From contig NZ_JASCXN010000032.1 of assembly GCF_030010625.1 (NCBI RefSeq), forward strand, positions 1 to 64,000: 64,000 bases of DNA, read 5' to 3'. Source of the stretch: Streptomyces sp. CC208A. Its GTDB lineage: Bacteria; Actinomycetota; Actinomycetes; Streptomycetales; Streptomycetaceae. Of this stretch, positions 56,218-63,331 are shown one piece after another. The notes below the pieces were generated by a model. It was not told where the DNA came from. It saw only the letters and a list, made by a program, of their open reading frames with translations, and ran no database searches. The position numbers and the translations under genes are program-made. How positions within the stretch are numbered: the stretch's first letter is position 1; each line of letters begins with the position of its first letter.

Positions 56218-56371
56218 ACGCGCAACGATCCACGGAAGAGCGACACTTCGCACCCCCTGTGGAAAACCAGCTGAAAGTTGTCCCCAGGGAAGCGTAAAAG
56301 TGTCGGGACAGAGAACCGGGGGAGGAGCATTCTGGACCGAAACACCACAACGCTCCGGGGCAGGGCCGCCG

Positions 56372-56761
56372 ATGCAGCACATCAGTCCTCAGAACAGTCC
56401 CTCCACACCAGCGTCGGGCGTGCAGCTCGTCCATGACCTCCTCCTCCACGTCCCCGCCTTCCGGGGCGCCTACGAGAGCCATGTCTTCCGGCAGGGCGGG
56501 GTCCTGCCGCACGTCTTCTTCTGGGACGTCGTCCAGGGGGTCGTCCGCTCCTTCCTGGCGGAGGGCGAGGAGGCCGACTGGCGCCGCACCCTCGACTTCC
56601 TGGAGGAGCGGAGCCGCCTCGGTGACGCCGCCGTCGACGAGGTGATCGTCACCTCCTTCCTCGGTGATCTTCCGTCCCCGCACGAGCCCGGTCACGGGAT
56701 CGTCCAGCAGCTCGGTCCCGTCATGGCCGCGAAGTTCGGGCGTATGAGGCCCCTGGGCTGA
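56372..56761 (+). CDS. Conserved small protein, DUF7674-like
   Basis: 129 aa, soluble and helical. Blocks SGVQLVHDLLLHVPAFRGAY, GGVLPHVFFWDVVQGVVRSF, DWRRTLDFLEERSRLGDAAV and DEVIVTSFLGDLP match a family of bacterial proteins I recall as DUF7674; the function is unknown, with an immunity-like helical look. ATG 56372 is in frame with a longer open frame that overlaps the pseudogene antisense. Confidence 0.72.
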   Translation: MQHISPQNSPSTPASGVQLVHDLLLHVPAFRGAYESHVFRQGGVLPHVFFWDVVQGVVRSFLAEGEEADWRRTLDFLEERSRLGDAAVDEVIVTSFLGDLPSPHEPGHGIVQQLGPVMAAKFGRMRPLG

Positions 56762-56814
56762 GCCTCACTTCCCGCCTCCGGACTTCCCGCCTCCAGGGGT
56801 GATCGGCGGCCCCG

Positions 56815-56820
56815 GATAAT
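56815..56820 (+). promoter_or_regulatory. -10 element of a leaderless promoter
   Basis: GATAAT, then 7 nt and ATG at 56828, with no ribosome site between. A near-consensus -10 in very GC-rich DNA. Confidence 0.55.
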
Positions 56821-56827
56821 CGGGCGC

Positions 56828-57928
56828 ATGTCCCCGCCGACCAGCCGTTCCCCGCTCCTCCTCGCCCTCGGCGGTTACGCCGCCACCCGGCTCCTCGGCC
56901 TCGCCGCCCTCGCCGTCGCCGCCGCCGCGACCGGCAAGGACGGGTTCCACCGGCTGAGCGGACGCTGGGACTCGGTCTGGTACGCGCGGATCGCCGAGGA
57001 CGGGTACGGGTACCAGGTCACCCTCCCGAACGGGGACGTCCACTCCGACCTGGCGTTCTTTCCGCTCCTGCCCGGCCTGGAGCGGGGACTGTCCGCCGTC
57101 CTGCCGCTCGACGCGGGCGGCGCCGGGCTGCTGGTCTCCTGGACCGCCTCCCTCGCCGCCGCCTGGGGGATCTTCCGGTGCGGCGAGCACGTCCTCTCGG
57201 CGCGCGCGGGGATCTTGCTGGCCGTGCTGTGGGGGGTGTATCCGACCGCGTTCGTGCAGTCGATGGCGTACACGGAGACCCTGTTCACCGCGTTCGCCGC
57301 CTGGTCGCTGTACGCGGTGCTGCGCGGCCGCTGGATCCTCGCCGGGCTCCTCTGCGTGCTCGCCGGGCTCACCCGGCCCACCGCCGTCGCGCTGATCGCC
57401 GCCCTCGGGGTCACCGCGCTCGTCGCCCTCGTCCGGGAGCGGCGGCTGCCCTGGCGGACCGTCGCCGGGGTGCTGCTCGCGCCGCTCGGCTGGCTCGGGT
57501 ACGTCGCGTACGTCGGCGTCCGCGAATCGAGCCCCACCGCCTACTTCGACGTCCAGGCCGCGTGGGGCAACTCCGTCGACGGCGGGCTCGCCCTCGCCCG
57601 TTTCATCGCCTCCCTGCCCTGGGCGGCGGCGCTCGGCCTGTGCGCGGCCCTCGCGCTCCTGGCGTGGCTGGTCGTGCTGTGCGTCCGGCAGCGCCAGCCG
57701 CTGCCGCTGCTCCTCTATACCGTCGGGGTCGTCGTGGTGTCGCTCGTCGGCGCCGCGTACTTCGGCTCCCGGCCGCGGCTGATGATGCCCGCCTTCGGGC
57801 TGCTGCTGCCGCCCGCCGCCGCGCTCGCCCGGTTCCGTACCGGCACCGCCGTCACCGTGCTCGCCGCCCTCGCCCCGGCCTCCGCCGTGTACGGGGCCCT
57901 CACCCTCCTCGGGCCGGGTCCGCCGTGA
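56828..57928 (+). CDS. PIG-V-like membrane mannosyltransferase family protein
   Basis: 366 aa with about nine membrane segments. The first loop has RWDSVWYARIAEDGYGY and then HSDLAFFPLLPGLERGL, the pattern of actinobacterial PIG-V/GT-C proteins. VYPTAFVQSMAYTETLFTAF and the RPRLMMPAFGLLLP region near the end are also family-like. It probably adds a sugar from polyprenyl phosphate on the outer face. The 3' end overlaps the convergent DUF192 gene by 29 nt. Confidence 0.85.
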   Translation: MSPPTSRSPLLLALGGYAATRLLGLAALAVAAAATGKDGFHRLSGRWDSVWYARIAEDGYGYQVTLPNGDVHSDLAFFPLLPGLERGLSAVLPLDAGGAGLLVSWTASLAAAWGIFRCGEHVLSARAGILLAVLWGVYPTAFVQSMAYTETLFTAFAAWSLYAVLRGRWILAGLLCVLAGLTRPTAVALIAALGVTALVALVRERRLPWRTVAGVLLAPLGWLGYVAYVGVRESSPTAYFDVQAAWGNSVDGGLALARFIASLPWAAALGLCAALALLAWLVVLCVRQRQPLPLLLYTVGVVVVSLVGAAYFGSRPRLMMPAFGLLLPPAAALARFRTGTAVTVLAALAPASAVYGALTLLGPGPP

Positions 57929-58271
57929 CCGTCACCCGCGCCCCCGGCCGCACCCCCCACCCCGCCATCGCGCCCGCCTCCGCCTCCAGGACGTGCCGGG
58001 CGCGGGGGCGGAGCATGCCGAGCCGGCCCGGGCGCATGGTGACCACCGCCAGGACCCTGAGGCCCCGGTCCAGGTAGGCCACGTCGATCGGGAAGCGCAT
58101 GCCGAAGGTGTGCACGCTGTTCGCCGGGGTGAGGAGCATCGCTCCCGCGATCCCGTCCCGGCCGAGCAGGCCGCGCCGCCGCGCCCGGTACGAGGCCGCG
58201 ATCTCCAACGGGACCGTCGCGTCCTCCGGCACCACCAACAGCCCCGTCCCGTCCCGCCGACTCCGCCCCAT
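57900..58271 (-). CDS. DUF192 family protein
   Basis: 123 aa. EIAASYRARRRGLLGRDGIA, LLTPANSVHTFGMRFPIDVA and LRVLAVVTMRPGRLGMLRPR, then ARHVLEAEAG are the DUF192 core. Members are often found near Tad/Flp loci; this one is divergent from the prepilin peptidase through a 30-bp palindrome, which supports a pilus link. Function unknown. Predicted leaderless from ATG 58271. Confidence 0.88.
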   Translation of the reverse strand: MGRSRRDGTGLLVVPEDATVPLEIAASYRARRRGLLGRDGIAGAMLLTPANSVHTFGMRFPIDVAYLDRGLRVLAVVTMRPGRLGMLRPRARHVLEAEAGAMAGWGVRPGARVTVTADPARGG

Positions 58272-58301
58272 GGCCCCGACCTTAGACCTAAGGTCGGGGC
58301 C
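58272..58301. promoter_or_regulatory. 30-bp palindrome forming a symmetric divergent leaderless promoter
   Basis: GGCCCCGACCTTAG-AC-CTAAGGTCGGGGCC fills the whole gap between two start codons. Each strand reads TAAGGT, then 7 nt (CGGGGCC), then the start codon. Both genes therefore have the same -10 and predicted start point in mirror image. Confidence 0.65.
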
Positions 58302-59039
58302 GTGTACGCCTCGCTGATCGTCCTCGCCGCCCTCTGGGGAGCCGCCGCCGGGCTGCTCGTGCCGCGGGCCGCGTACCGGCTCTCCGTGGAGCCCGAGGAG
58401 CCGTGGCGGGAGCGCTGTCCGGCCGGGCATCCGCTCGCCGGGCCCGCGCGCGGGTGGCTCGGCGGGCCGGGGCGGGACGCGTGCGCCACGACTCCGGTGC
58501 CGCTGGCCGCGCCGGTGCTGACGGCGCTGGTCTGCGCGCTGCTGGCCGCCGCCACCGGCGGGCCGCGGCCGGAGCTCGCGGTGTGGCTGCTCGCCGCGCC
58601 CTTCGGCGTGCTGCTCGCCTGCGTCGACGCCCGCGTGCAGCGGCTGCCGGACGGACTGACCCTGCCGCTCGCGCTCGCCGTGCCGCTGCTGCTCGGTGCC
58701 GCCGAGCTCCTCCCGTACGACGCCGGGTCCTGGACCCACGCCCTGCTCGGGGCCCTCGCGCTCGGCGGCGGCTACCTCGTCCTGCACCTGATCAGCCCGC
58801 AGGGGCTGGGCTTCGGGGACGTGAAGCTGGCGCTGCCGCTGGGCGCCGCCCTCGGCTGGTACGGCTGGGGCGTGCTCTTCACCGGCGCCTTCCTGGGCTT
58901 CCTGCTCGGCGCGGGGTACGGCTTCGGGCGCGTCCTGCTCGGCCGCGCGGCCCGCTCCTCCGCGATCCCCTTCGGCCCCTTCATGCTGGCCGGCGCCCTT
59001 CTGGGCCTCGCCTTCGGTGCCTTCACCGCCCTCCCCTGA
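58302..59039 (+). CDS. Prepilin peptidase (A24, type IV leader peptidase)
   Basis: 245 aa with about six membrane helices. The two catalytic Asp are in LLACVDARVQRLPDGLTLPL and in GLGFGDVKLALPLGAALGWY (GxGDxKL). The N-terminal cytoplasmic loop has Cys but no clean zinc tetrad. It should cleave the Flp pilin and TadE pseudopilins of the 36.8-47 kb locus; it is the only such enzyme in the window. GTG 58302, predicted leaderless. Confidence 0.88.
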   Translation: MYASLIVLAALWGAAAGLLVPRAAYRLSVEPEEPWRERCPAGHPLAGPARGWLGGPGRDACATTPVPLAAPVLTALVCALLAAATGGPRPELAVWLLAAPFGVLLACVDARVQRLPDGLTLPLALAVPLLLGAAELLPYDAGSWTHALLGALALGGGYLVLHLISPQGLGFGDVKLALPLGAALGWYGWGVLFTGAFLGFLLGAGYGFGRVLLGRAARSSAIPFGPFMLAGALLGLAFGAFTALP

Positions 59040-59260
59040 AGCGGGCGTCGAACCGGGCGTCGAACCGGGCGTCAATACGGCTCCGGTGCCGGGCGGTCCC
59101 CCGTGGGAGGGACGGAAGTCCGCCGCCACGCCGGGGCGCAAACCCGCCACAGGAGCTCGGAGCCCTTGCGGCGCTTGGGATCCGGGGAAATCCGGTCTCT
59201 TCGTCCGGCCCACGTGGCGCGCAGCACGACTAACGAAGGGTTATGGTGGAAACCCCCCCT
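59040..59260 (+). other. Untranslated stretch ending in a strong intrinsic terminator
   Basis: No credible protein gene. It starts with a 12-bp tandem repeat and ends at the hairpin 59261-59305. It is either a long 3' UTR of the prepilin peptidase or holds an unannotated small RNA. Confidence 0.35.
59043..59073. repeat. 12-bp tandem repeat
   Basis: GGGCGTCGAACC twice in full (59043-59066) and a third partial copy (GGGCGTC, 59067-59073), just past the prepilin peptidase stop. Confidence 0.75.
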
Positions 59261-59305
59261 CGGGCCGGTCCGTATCCCCCCCCACGGACCGGCCCGTTTT
59301 CTTTT
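59261..59305 (+). terminator. Canonical intrinsic terminator with T-tract
   Basis: CGGGCCGGTCCGT / ACGGACCGGCCCG, a perfect 13-bp stem with a 10-nt C-rich loop, then TTTTCTTTT. The only textbook rho-independent terminator with a U-tract noticed in the window. It points rightward, 222 nt after the nearest plus-strand stop. Confidence 0.85.
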
Positions 59306-59356
59306 CCCACCCGTTTCCCACCCGTTCCCCGCTCTTTCCCGTGCCGGGGACCGGGC

Positions 59357-60394
59357 TCAGCCCCGCCCGGCCCAGATGTTCGTCCCCGCCGTGTCGACGG
59401 CGAAGGAGTCGATCTCCTTCAGCTCCGCCTCCGTCAGCGGGGCGGCGGCCAGCGCCGCCACGTTCTCCTCCAGCTGGGCCACGCTCGACGCGCCGATCAG
59501 GGCCGAGGTCATCCGCGGGTCCCGCAGCACCCACGTCAGCGCCAGCTGGGCCAGCGACTGGCCGCGCCGCTCGGCGATGTCCGCGAGGCCGCGCAGGCGG
59601 CGCAGCACCTCCTCGGAGAGGAGGTTCGGGTCGAGGGACTTGCCCTGGGTGGCGCGGGAGCCCGCCGGGACGCCCTCCAGGTACTTGTTGGTGAGCAGGC
59701 CCTGGGCCAGCGGCACGAAGGAGATGCAGCCCATGCCGGCCGTCTCCAGGGTGTCGAGCAGCGCGTCCTCCTCCGTCCAGCGGTTGATCATGGAGTAGGA
59801 GGGCTGGTGGATCAGCGGCCGGACGCCCATCCCGGTCAGGATCCGCGCCGCCTCGGCGGTCTGCTCGCTGTTGTACGAGGAGACGCCGACGTACAGCGCC
59901 TTGCCCTGCTGGACCGCGGAGGCGAGCGCCCCCATGGTCTCCTCCAGGGGGGTGTGCGGGTCGAAGCGGTGCGAGTAGAAGATGTCGACGTGGTCGAGGC
60001 CCATCCGCTTCAGGGAGGCGTCGAGCGAGGACATCAGGTACTTGCGGGAGCCCCACTCGCCGTACGGGCCGGGGTGCATCAGATAGCCGGCCTTCGTCGA
60101 GACGATCAGCTCGTCCCGGTAGGGCGCGAAGTCCTGGGCGAAGATCTTGCCGAAGTTCAGCTCGGCCGAGCCGGGCGGCGGGCCGTAGTTGTTCGCCAGG
60201 TCGAAGTGGGTGACGCCGAGGTCGAAGGCGCGGCGCAGGATCGCCCGCTGGGAGTCGAGCGCGCGGTCGTCGCCGAAGTTGTGCCAGAGGCCGAGGGAGA
60301 TGGCGGGAAGCTTGAGGCCGCTGCGGCCCGAGCGGCGGTACTCCATGGAGTCGTAGCGCTCCGCGGCGGCGCGGTACAGGGGGGAATCAGTCAC
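59357..60394 (-). CDS. Aldo/keto reductase (YghZ/AKR14-like)
   Basis: 345 aa. The barrel carries the catalytic tetrad region FDLANNYGPPPGSAELNFGK (Asp, Tyr), a Lys in VSTKAGYLMHPGPYGEWGSR and a His in DIFYSHRFDPHTPLEETMGA. The C-terminal NADPH site is SALIGASSVAQLEEN. Closest in pattern to YghZ, which reduces L-glyceraldehyde 3-phosphate and similar aldehydes. GTG 60394; divergent from the uppS-like gene. Confidence 0.9.
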   Translation of the reverse strand: MTDSPLYRAAAERYDSMEYRRSGRSGLKLPAISLGLWHNFGDDRALDSQRAILRRAFDLGVTHFDLANNYGPPPGSAELNFGKIFAQDFAPYRDELIVSTKAGYLMHPGPYGEWGSRKYLMSSLDASLKRMGLDHVDIFYSHRFDPHTPLEETMGALASAVQQGKALYVGVSSYNSEQTAEAARILTGMGVRPLIHQPSYSMINRWTEEDALLDTLETAGMGCISFVPLAQGLLTNKYLEGVPAGSRATQGKSLDPNLLSEEVLRRLRGLADIAERRGQSLAQLALTWVLRDPRMTSALIGASSVAQLEENVAALAAAPLTEAELKEIDSFAVDTAGTNIWAGRG

Positions 60395-60523
60395 GTATCT
60401 CTGCTTATCACGGACTTGTGACACTGCCGTACGGAGTTGTGACGGTCCCGGTCTGGGACCCTTCATCCGTGCGCAGTAGTGTGGCGGCCTGCGAACCGCC
60501 CGCCCATGGAGGGGTAAAGAACA

Positions 60524-61285
60524 GTGAACCTGCGCGACCTGGTGTACGGGCTCTACGCGCGCCGGGTGGAAGGCCGTCTCGACCACGACCAGGTGCCCAA
60601 GCACATCGGTGTCATCCTCGACGGCAACCGTCGCTGGGCCAAGGCGTCCGGCGGGACCCCCGAGCAGGGACACAAGGCGGGCGCGGACAAGATCCAGGAG
60701 CTGCTCGGCTGGTGCGCCGAGACCGACGTCGAGGTCGTCACGCTCTGGATGCTCTCCACGGACAACCTGAACCGTCCCGAGGAGCAGCTCGTCCCGCTGC
60801 TCGCGATCATCGAGGACGCGGTGAAGGCGCTGGCCTCCGACGGGCGCTGGCGGGTCCACCACGTCGGCACCATGGACCTGCTGCCCGCCCGGACGCAGCT
60901 GGTCCTGAAGGAGGCCGAGGAGGGCACCCGTACCAACACGGGGATACTGGTCAACGTCGCCGTCGGCTACGGCGGCCGGCAGGAGATCGCCGACGCGGTC
61001 CGCTCGCTCCTCCTGGACCACGCCGAGCGCGGCACCAGCTTCGAGGAGCTGGCCGAGACCGTCTCCATCGACCTCATCTCGGAGCACCTGTACACGCGCG
61101 GGCAGCCCGACCCGGACCTGGTGATCCGCACCAGCGGCGAGCAGCGCCTGTCCGGTTTCATGCTGTGGCAGAGCGCGCACTCCGAGTACTACTTCTGCGA
61201 GGTCCACTGGCCGGCCTTCCGCAAGGTCGACTTCCTGCGGGCGCTGCGCGACTACGCCGCCCGGCACCGCCGCTACGGCACCTGA
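60524..61285 (+). CDS. uppS: Isoprenyl (cis-prenyl) diphosphate synthase, UppS family
   Basis: 253 aa. GVILDGNRRWAKASGGTPEQ holds the catalytic Asp33 and diphosphate-binding Arg. VVTLWMLSTDNLNRPEEQLV, VNVAVGYGGRQEI and PDLVIRTSGEQRLSGFMLWQ, then SAHSEYYFCEVHWPAFRKVD, are further family regions. It adds isopentenyl units to make the polyprenyl carrier for wall synthesis; chain length (short Z,E-farnesyl or undecaprenyl) is not readable. GTG 60524 follows GGAGGGG. Confidence 0.93.
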   Translation: MNLRDLVYGLYARRVEGRLDHDQVPKHIGVILDGNRRWAKASGGTPEQGHKAGADKIQELLGWCAETDVEVVTLWMLSTDNLNRPEEQLVPLLAIIEDAVKALASDGRWRVHHVGTMDLLPARTQLVLKEAEEGTRTNTGILVNVAVGYGGRQEIADAVRSLLLDHAERGTSFEELAETVSIDLISEHLYTRGQPDPDLVIRTSGEQRLSGFMLWQSAHSEYYFCEVHWPAFRKVDFLRALRDYAARHRRYGT

Positions 61286-61593
61286 GGCCCCCGCCGGCCC
61301 CGCCGGCACAGCAGACCCCGGGGAGTCACCGGGCGTTCACGAACACGCCGTCATATGCCGTGGCATGGTCAGGAGTGTTCGAGGGCATAAGCCTGGTGAA
61401 GTGAGCGGCACGGAGACCGCCACCCGGGAGGCCCCTTGCACCAGGACGACCGTGCGGGAGACGCGCGGGAGAAGCGGAGGGCCGGTGTTCGGCCTGTGCA
61501 GGGCGGTCCGTTCCCGGTCCCATTCCGCCGCGACACCGGTTCTTCCGTCGCACCCCGGCCTCATACGGGTCTTCAGAGGGGGTCTGTCCTTCC
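61286..61593 (+). other. 308-bp intergenic region before the PhoH-family gene
   Basis: No gene seen. It contains a small palindrome ATGCC-GT-GGCAT (61355-61366) and should hold the promoter and 5' UTR of the PhoH-family gene. AGAGGGGG at 61576-61583 is the likely ribosome site. Confidence 0.4.
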
Positions 61594-62919
61594 GTGGTGA
61601 CCAGCACGAAGCGCCGCCTTTCCGACCGGCGCACCTATGTTCTCGACACCAGCGTCCTGCTCGCCGACCCCAAGGCGATGTCCCGCTTCGAGGAGCACGA
61701 GGTCGTGCTCCCCATCGTGGTGGTGACCGAGCTGGAGGCGAAGAGGCACCACCCCGAGCTCGGCTACTTCGCCCGGCAGGCCCTGCGCCTCCTGGACGAC
61801 TTCCGGGTCCGGTACGGACGTCTGGACGCCCCCCTGCCCGTCGGCGACCTCGGCGGCACCCTGCGGGTCGAGCTCAACCACTCCGACCCCGGCGTCCTGC
61901 CGGCCGGCTACCGGCTCGGCGACAACGACTCCCGGATCCTCGCCGTCGCGCGCAACCTCCAGGCGGAGGGGTACGACGTCACGGTGGTCTCCAAGGACCT
62001 GCCGCTGCGCATCAAGGCGTCCTCGGTGGGCCTGCTCGCCGAGGAGTACCGGGCCGAACTGGCCATCACGGGCACCGACGGCTGGACCGGCATGTCCGAG
62101 CTCGCCCTCTCCGGTGAGCAGGTCGACCTGCTCTACGAGGAGGAGCGGCTGTACGTGCCGGAGGCCGCCGGGCTGCCCGTGCACACCGGTCTGGTGCTCC
62201 AGTCGGAGCGCGGCAAGGCGCTCGGCCGGGTCGGCACCGACGGGAACGTACGGCTGGTCCGCGGCGACCGGGAGGCCTTCGGGATCCGGGGCCGCAGCGC
62301 CGAGCAGCGGATCGCGCTCGACCTGCTCCTCGACCCGGACGTCGGCATCATCTCGATGGGCGGCCGGGCCGGCACCGGCAAGTCGGCGCTCGCGCTCTGC
62401 GCGGGCCTGGAGGCGGTCCTGGAGCGGCGTCAGCACCAGAAGGTGATGGTCTTCCGTCCGCTGTACGCGGTCGGCGGGCAGGACCTCGGCTATCTGCCGG
62501 GCAGCGAGTCGGAGAAGATGAGCCCCTGGGCGCAGGCGGTCTTCGACACGCTCTCGTCGGTCGCCGGGCGCGAGGTGATCGAGGAGGTGCTCTCCCGGGG
62601 GATGCTGGAGGTCCTTCCGCTCACCCACATCCGGGGCCGCTCCCTCCACGACGCCTTCGTCATCGTCGACGAGGCCCAGTCCCTGGAGCGGAACGTCCTG
62701 CTGACCGTTCTGTCCCGCATCGGGGCGAATTCGCGGGTGGTTCTCACCCATGACGTCGCCCAGCGGGACAACCTGCGGGTGGGGCGGTACGACGGAGTCG
62801 TCGCCGTGGTCGAGAAGCTGAAGGGGCATCCGCTCTTCGCCCACGTCACCCTGACCCGCTCCGAGCGGTCCCAGATCGCCGCCCTGGTGACGGAGATGCT
62901 GGAGGACGGCCACCTGTAG
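61594..62919 (+). CDS. PhoH-family ATPase with N-terminal PIN domain
   Basis: 441 aa. N-terminal PIN domain (RTYVLDTSVLLADPKAMSRF; LGDNDSRILAVARNLQAEGY), a small beta middle domain, and a C-terminal PhoH RNA helicase-like ATPase: Walker A MGGRAGTGKSALALCAGLEA, Walker B HDAFVIVDEAQSLERNVLLT, and SRVVLTHDVAQRD. PIN-PhoH proteins unwind and cut RNA. GTG 61594 or GTG 61597 are both possible starts. Confidence 0.93.
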   Translation: MVTSTKRRLSDRRTYVLDTSVLLADPKAMSRFEEHEVVLPIVVVTELEAKRHHPELGYFARQALRLLDDFRVRYGRLDAPLPVGDLGGTLRVELNHSDPGVLPAGYRLGDNDSRILAVARNLQAEGYDVTVVSKDLPLRIKASSVGLLAEEYRAELAITGTDGWTGMSELALSGEQVDLLYEEERLYVPEAAGLPVHTGLVLQSERGKALGRVGTDGNVRLVRGDREAFGIRGRSAEQRIALDLLLDPDVGIISMGGRAGTGKSALALCAGLEAVLERRQHQKVMVFRPLYAVGGQDLGYLPGSESEKMSPWAQAVFDTLSSVAGREVIEEVLSRGMLEVLPLTHIRGRSLHDAFVIVDEAQSLERNVLLTVLSRIGANSRVVLTHDVAQRDNLRVGRYDGVVAVVEKLKGHPLFAHVTLTRSERSQIAALVTEMLEDGHL

Positions 62920-62920
62920 C

Positions 62921-63017
62921 GCCCCTCGGAGGGGCAGCCGCCCGATTCGTACCTATTGGCTCCCGTACGGGAGTTGGCGCCGCCCGGCGAAGCGGAGGAG
63001 CTTAGTCGGGCGGCGCC
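62921..63017. terminator. Cluster of inverted repeats after the PhoH-family gene
   Basis: Three hairpins in a row: GCCCCT-CGG-AGGGGC (62921-62935), the 14-bp palindrome CTCCCGTACGGGAG (62960-62973), and an 11-bp stem GGCGCCGCCCG / CGGGCGGCGCC (62976-62986 with 63007-63017). They lie directly behind the stop and probably end transcription; the last could also belong to the downstream leader. Confidence 0.5.
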
Positions 63018-63331
63018 CCCATGTCTCCGACATACGCCAAAACACCTGCGTCCACCGGGGTGTGAGCTTTCACACGCAACGCGGAATTGCCTTGCGGTGT
63101 CCGCGTCCGGCAAAGTCTTGCTTCCGTCAGGCCCCGCGTACGGCACCCGTGCACCCTCGACCGATTCGAAGGCGCACACCCCAGCACCGCACAACTCCAC
63201 ACTCGCCGCCGTCCGCCGCCCACAGCACCACGGGCCCGTGTCTTCTGTGACCCGGTACGACGAAGACCAGCGCCAGGGGCACGATTTCGCCCGCGTGGTC
63301 ACCGATGCGGGCGATGCTGGAAGGAAACCGT
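63018..63331 (+). other. Leader region of the secreted transglycosylase gene
   Basis: No gene seen. Holds a TGTGA-GCTT-TCACA inverted repeat (63060-63075 with flanks) and the ribosome site GGAAGGAAA at about 63319. I could not recognise a ydaO/c-di-AMP riboswitch core here, although such leaders are common before Streptomyces wall hydrolases. Confidence 0.4.
63060..63075. promoter_or_regulatory. Crp-like inverted repeat
   Basis: GTGTGA-GCTT-TCACAC, perfect arms of 6 bp. It resembles a Crp half-site pair (TGTGA/TCACA) but with a 4-nt instead of 6-nt centre, so Crp binding is doubtful. Confidence 0.35.

Noticed and set aside
59017..59798. Open frames across the prepilin peptidase end and the orphan terminator
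   Set aside because: They run through a 13-bp terminator stem and are Pro/Arg-rich without starts or domains.
63060..63075. Crp binding site
   Set aside because: The arms match TGTGA/TCACA but the centre is 4 nt instead of 6, so I keep it only as a repeat.
63018..63331. ydaO/c-di-AMP riboswitch before the transglycosylase
   Set aside because: Expected from related genes, but the conserved core blocks were not found by eye. A covariance search would decide.
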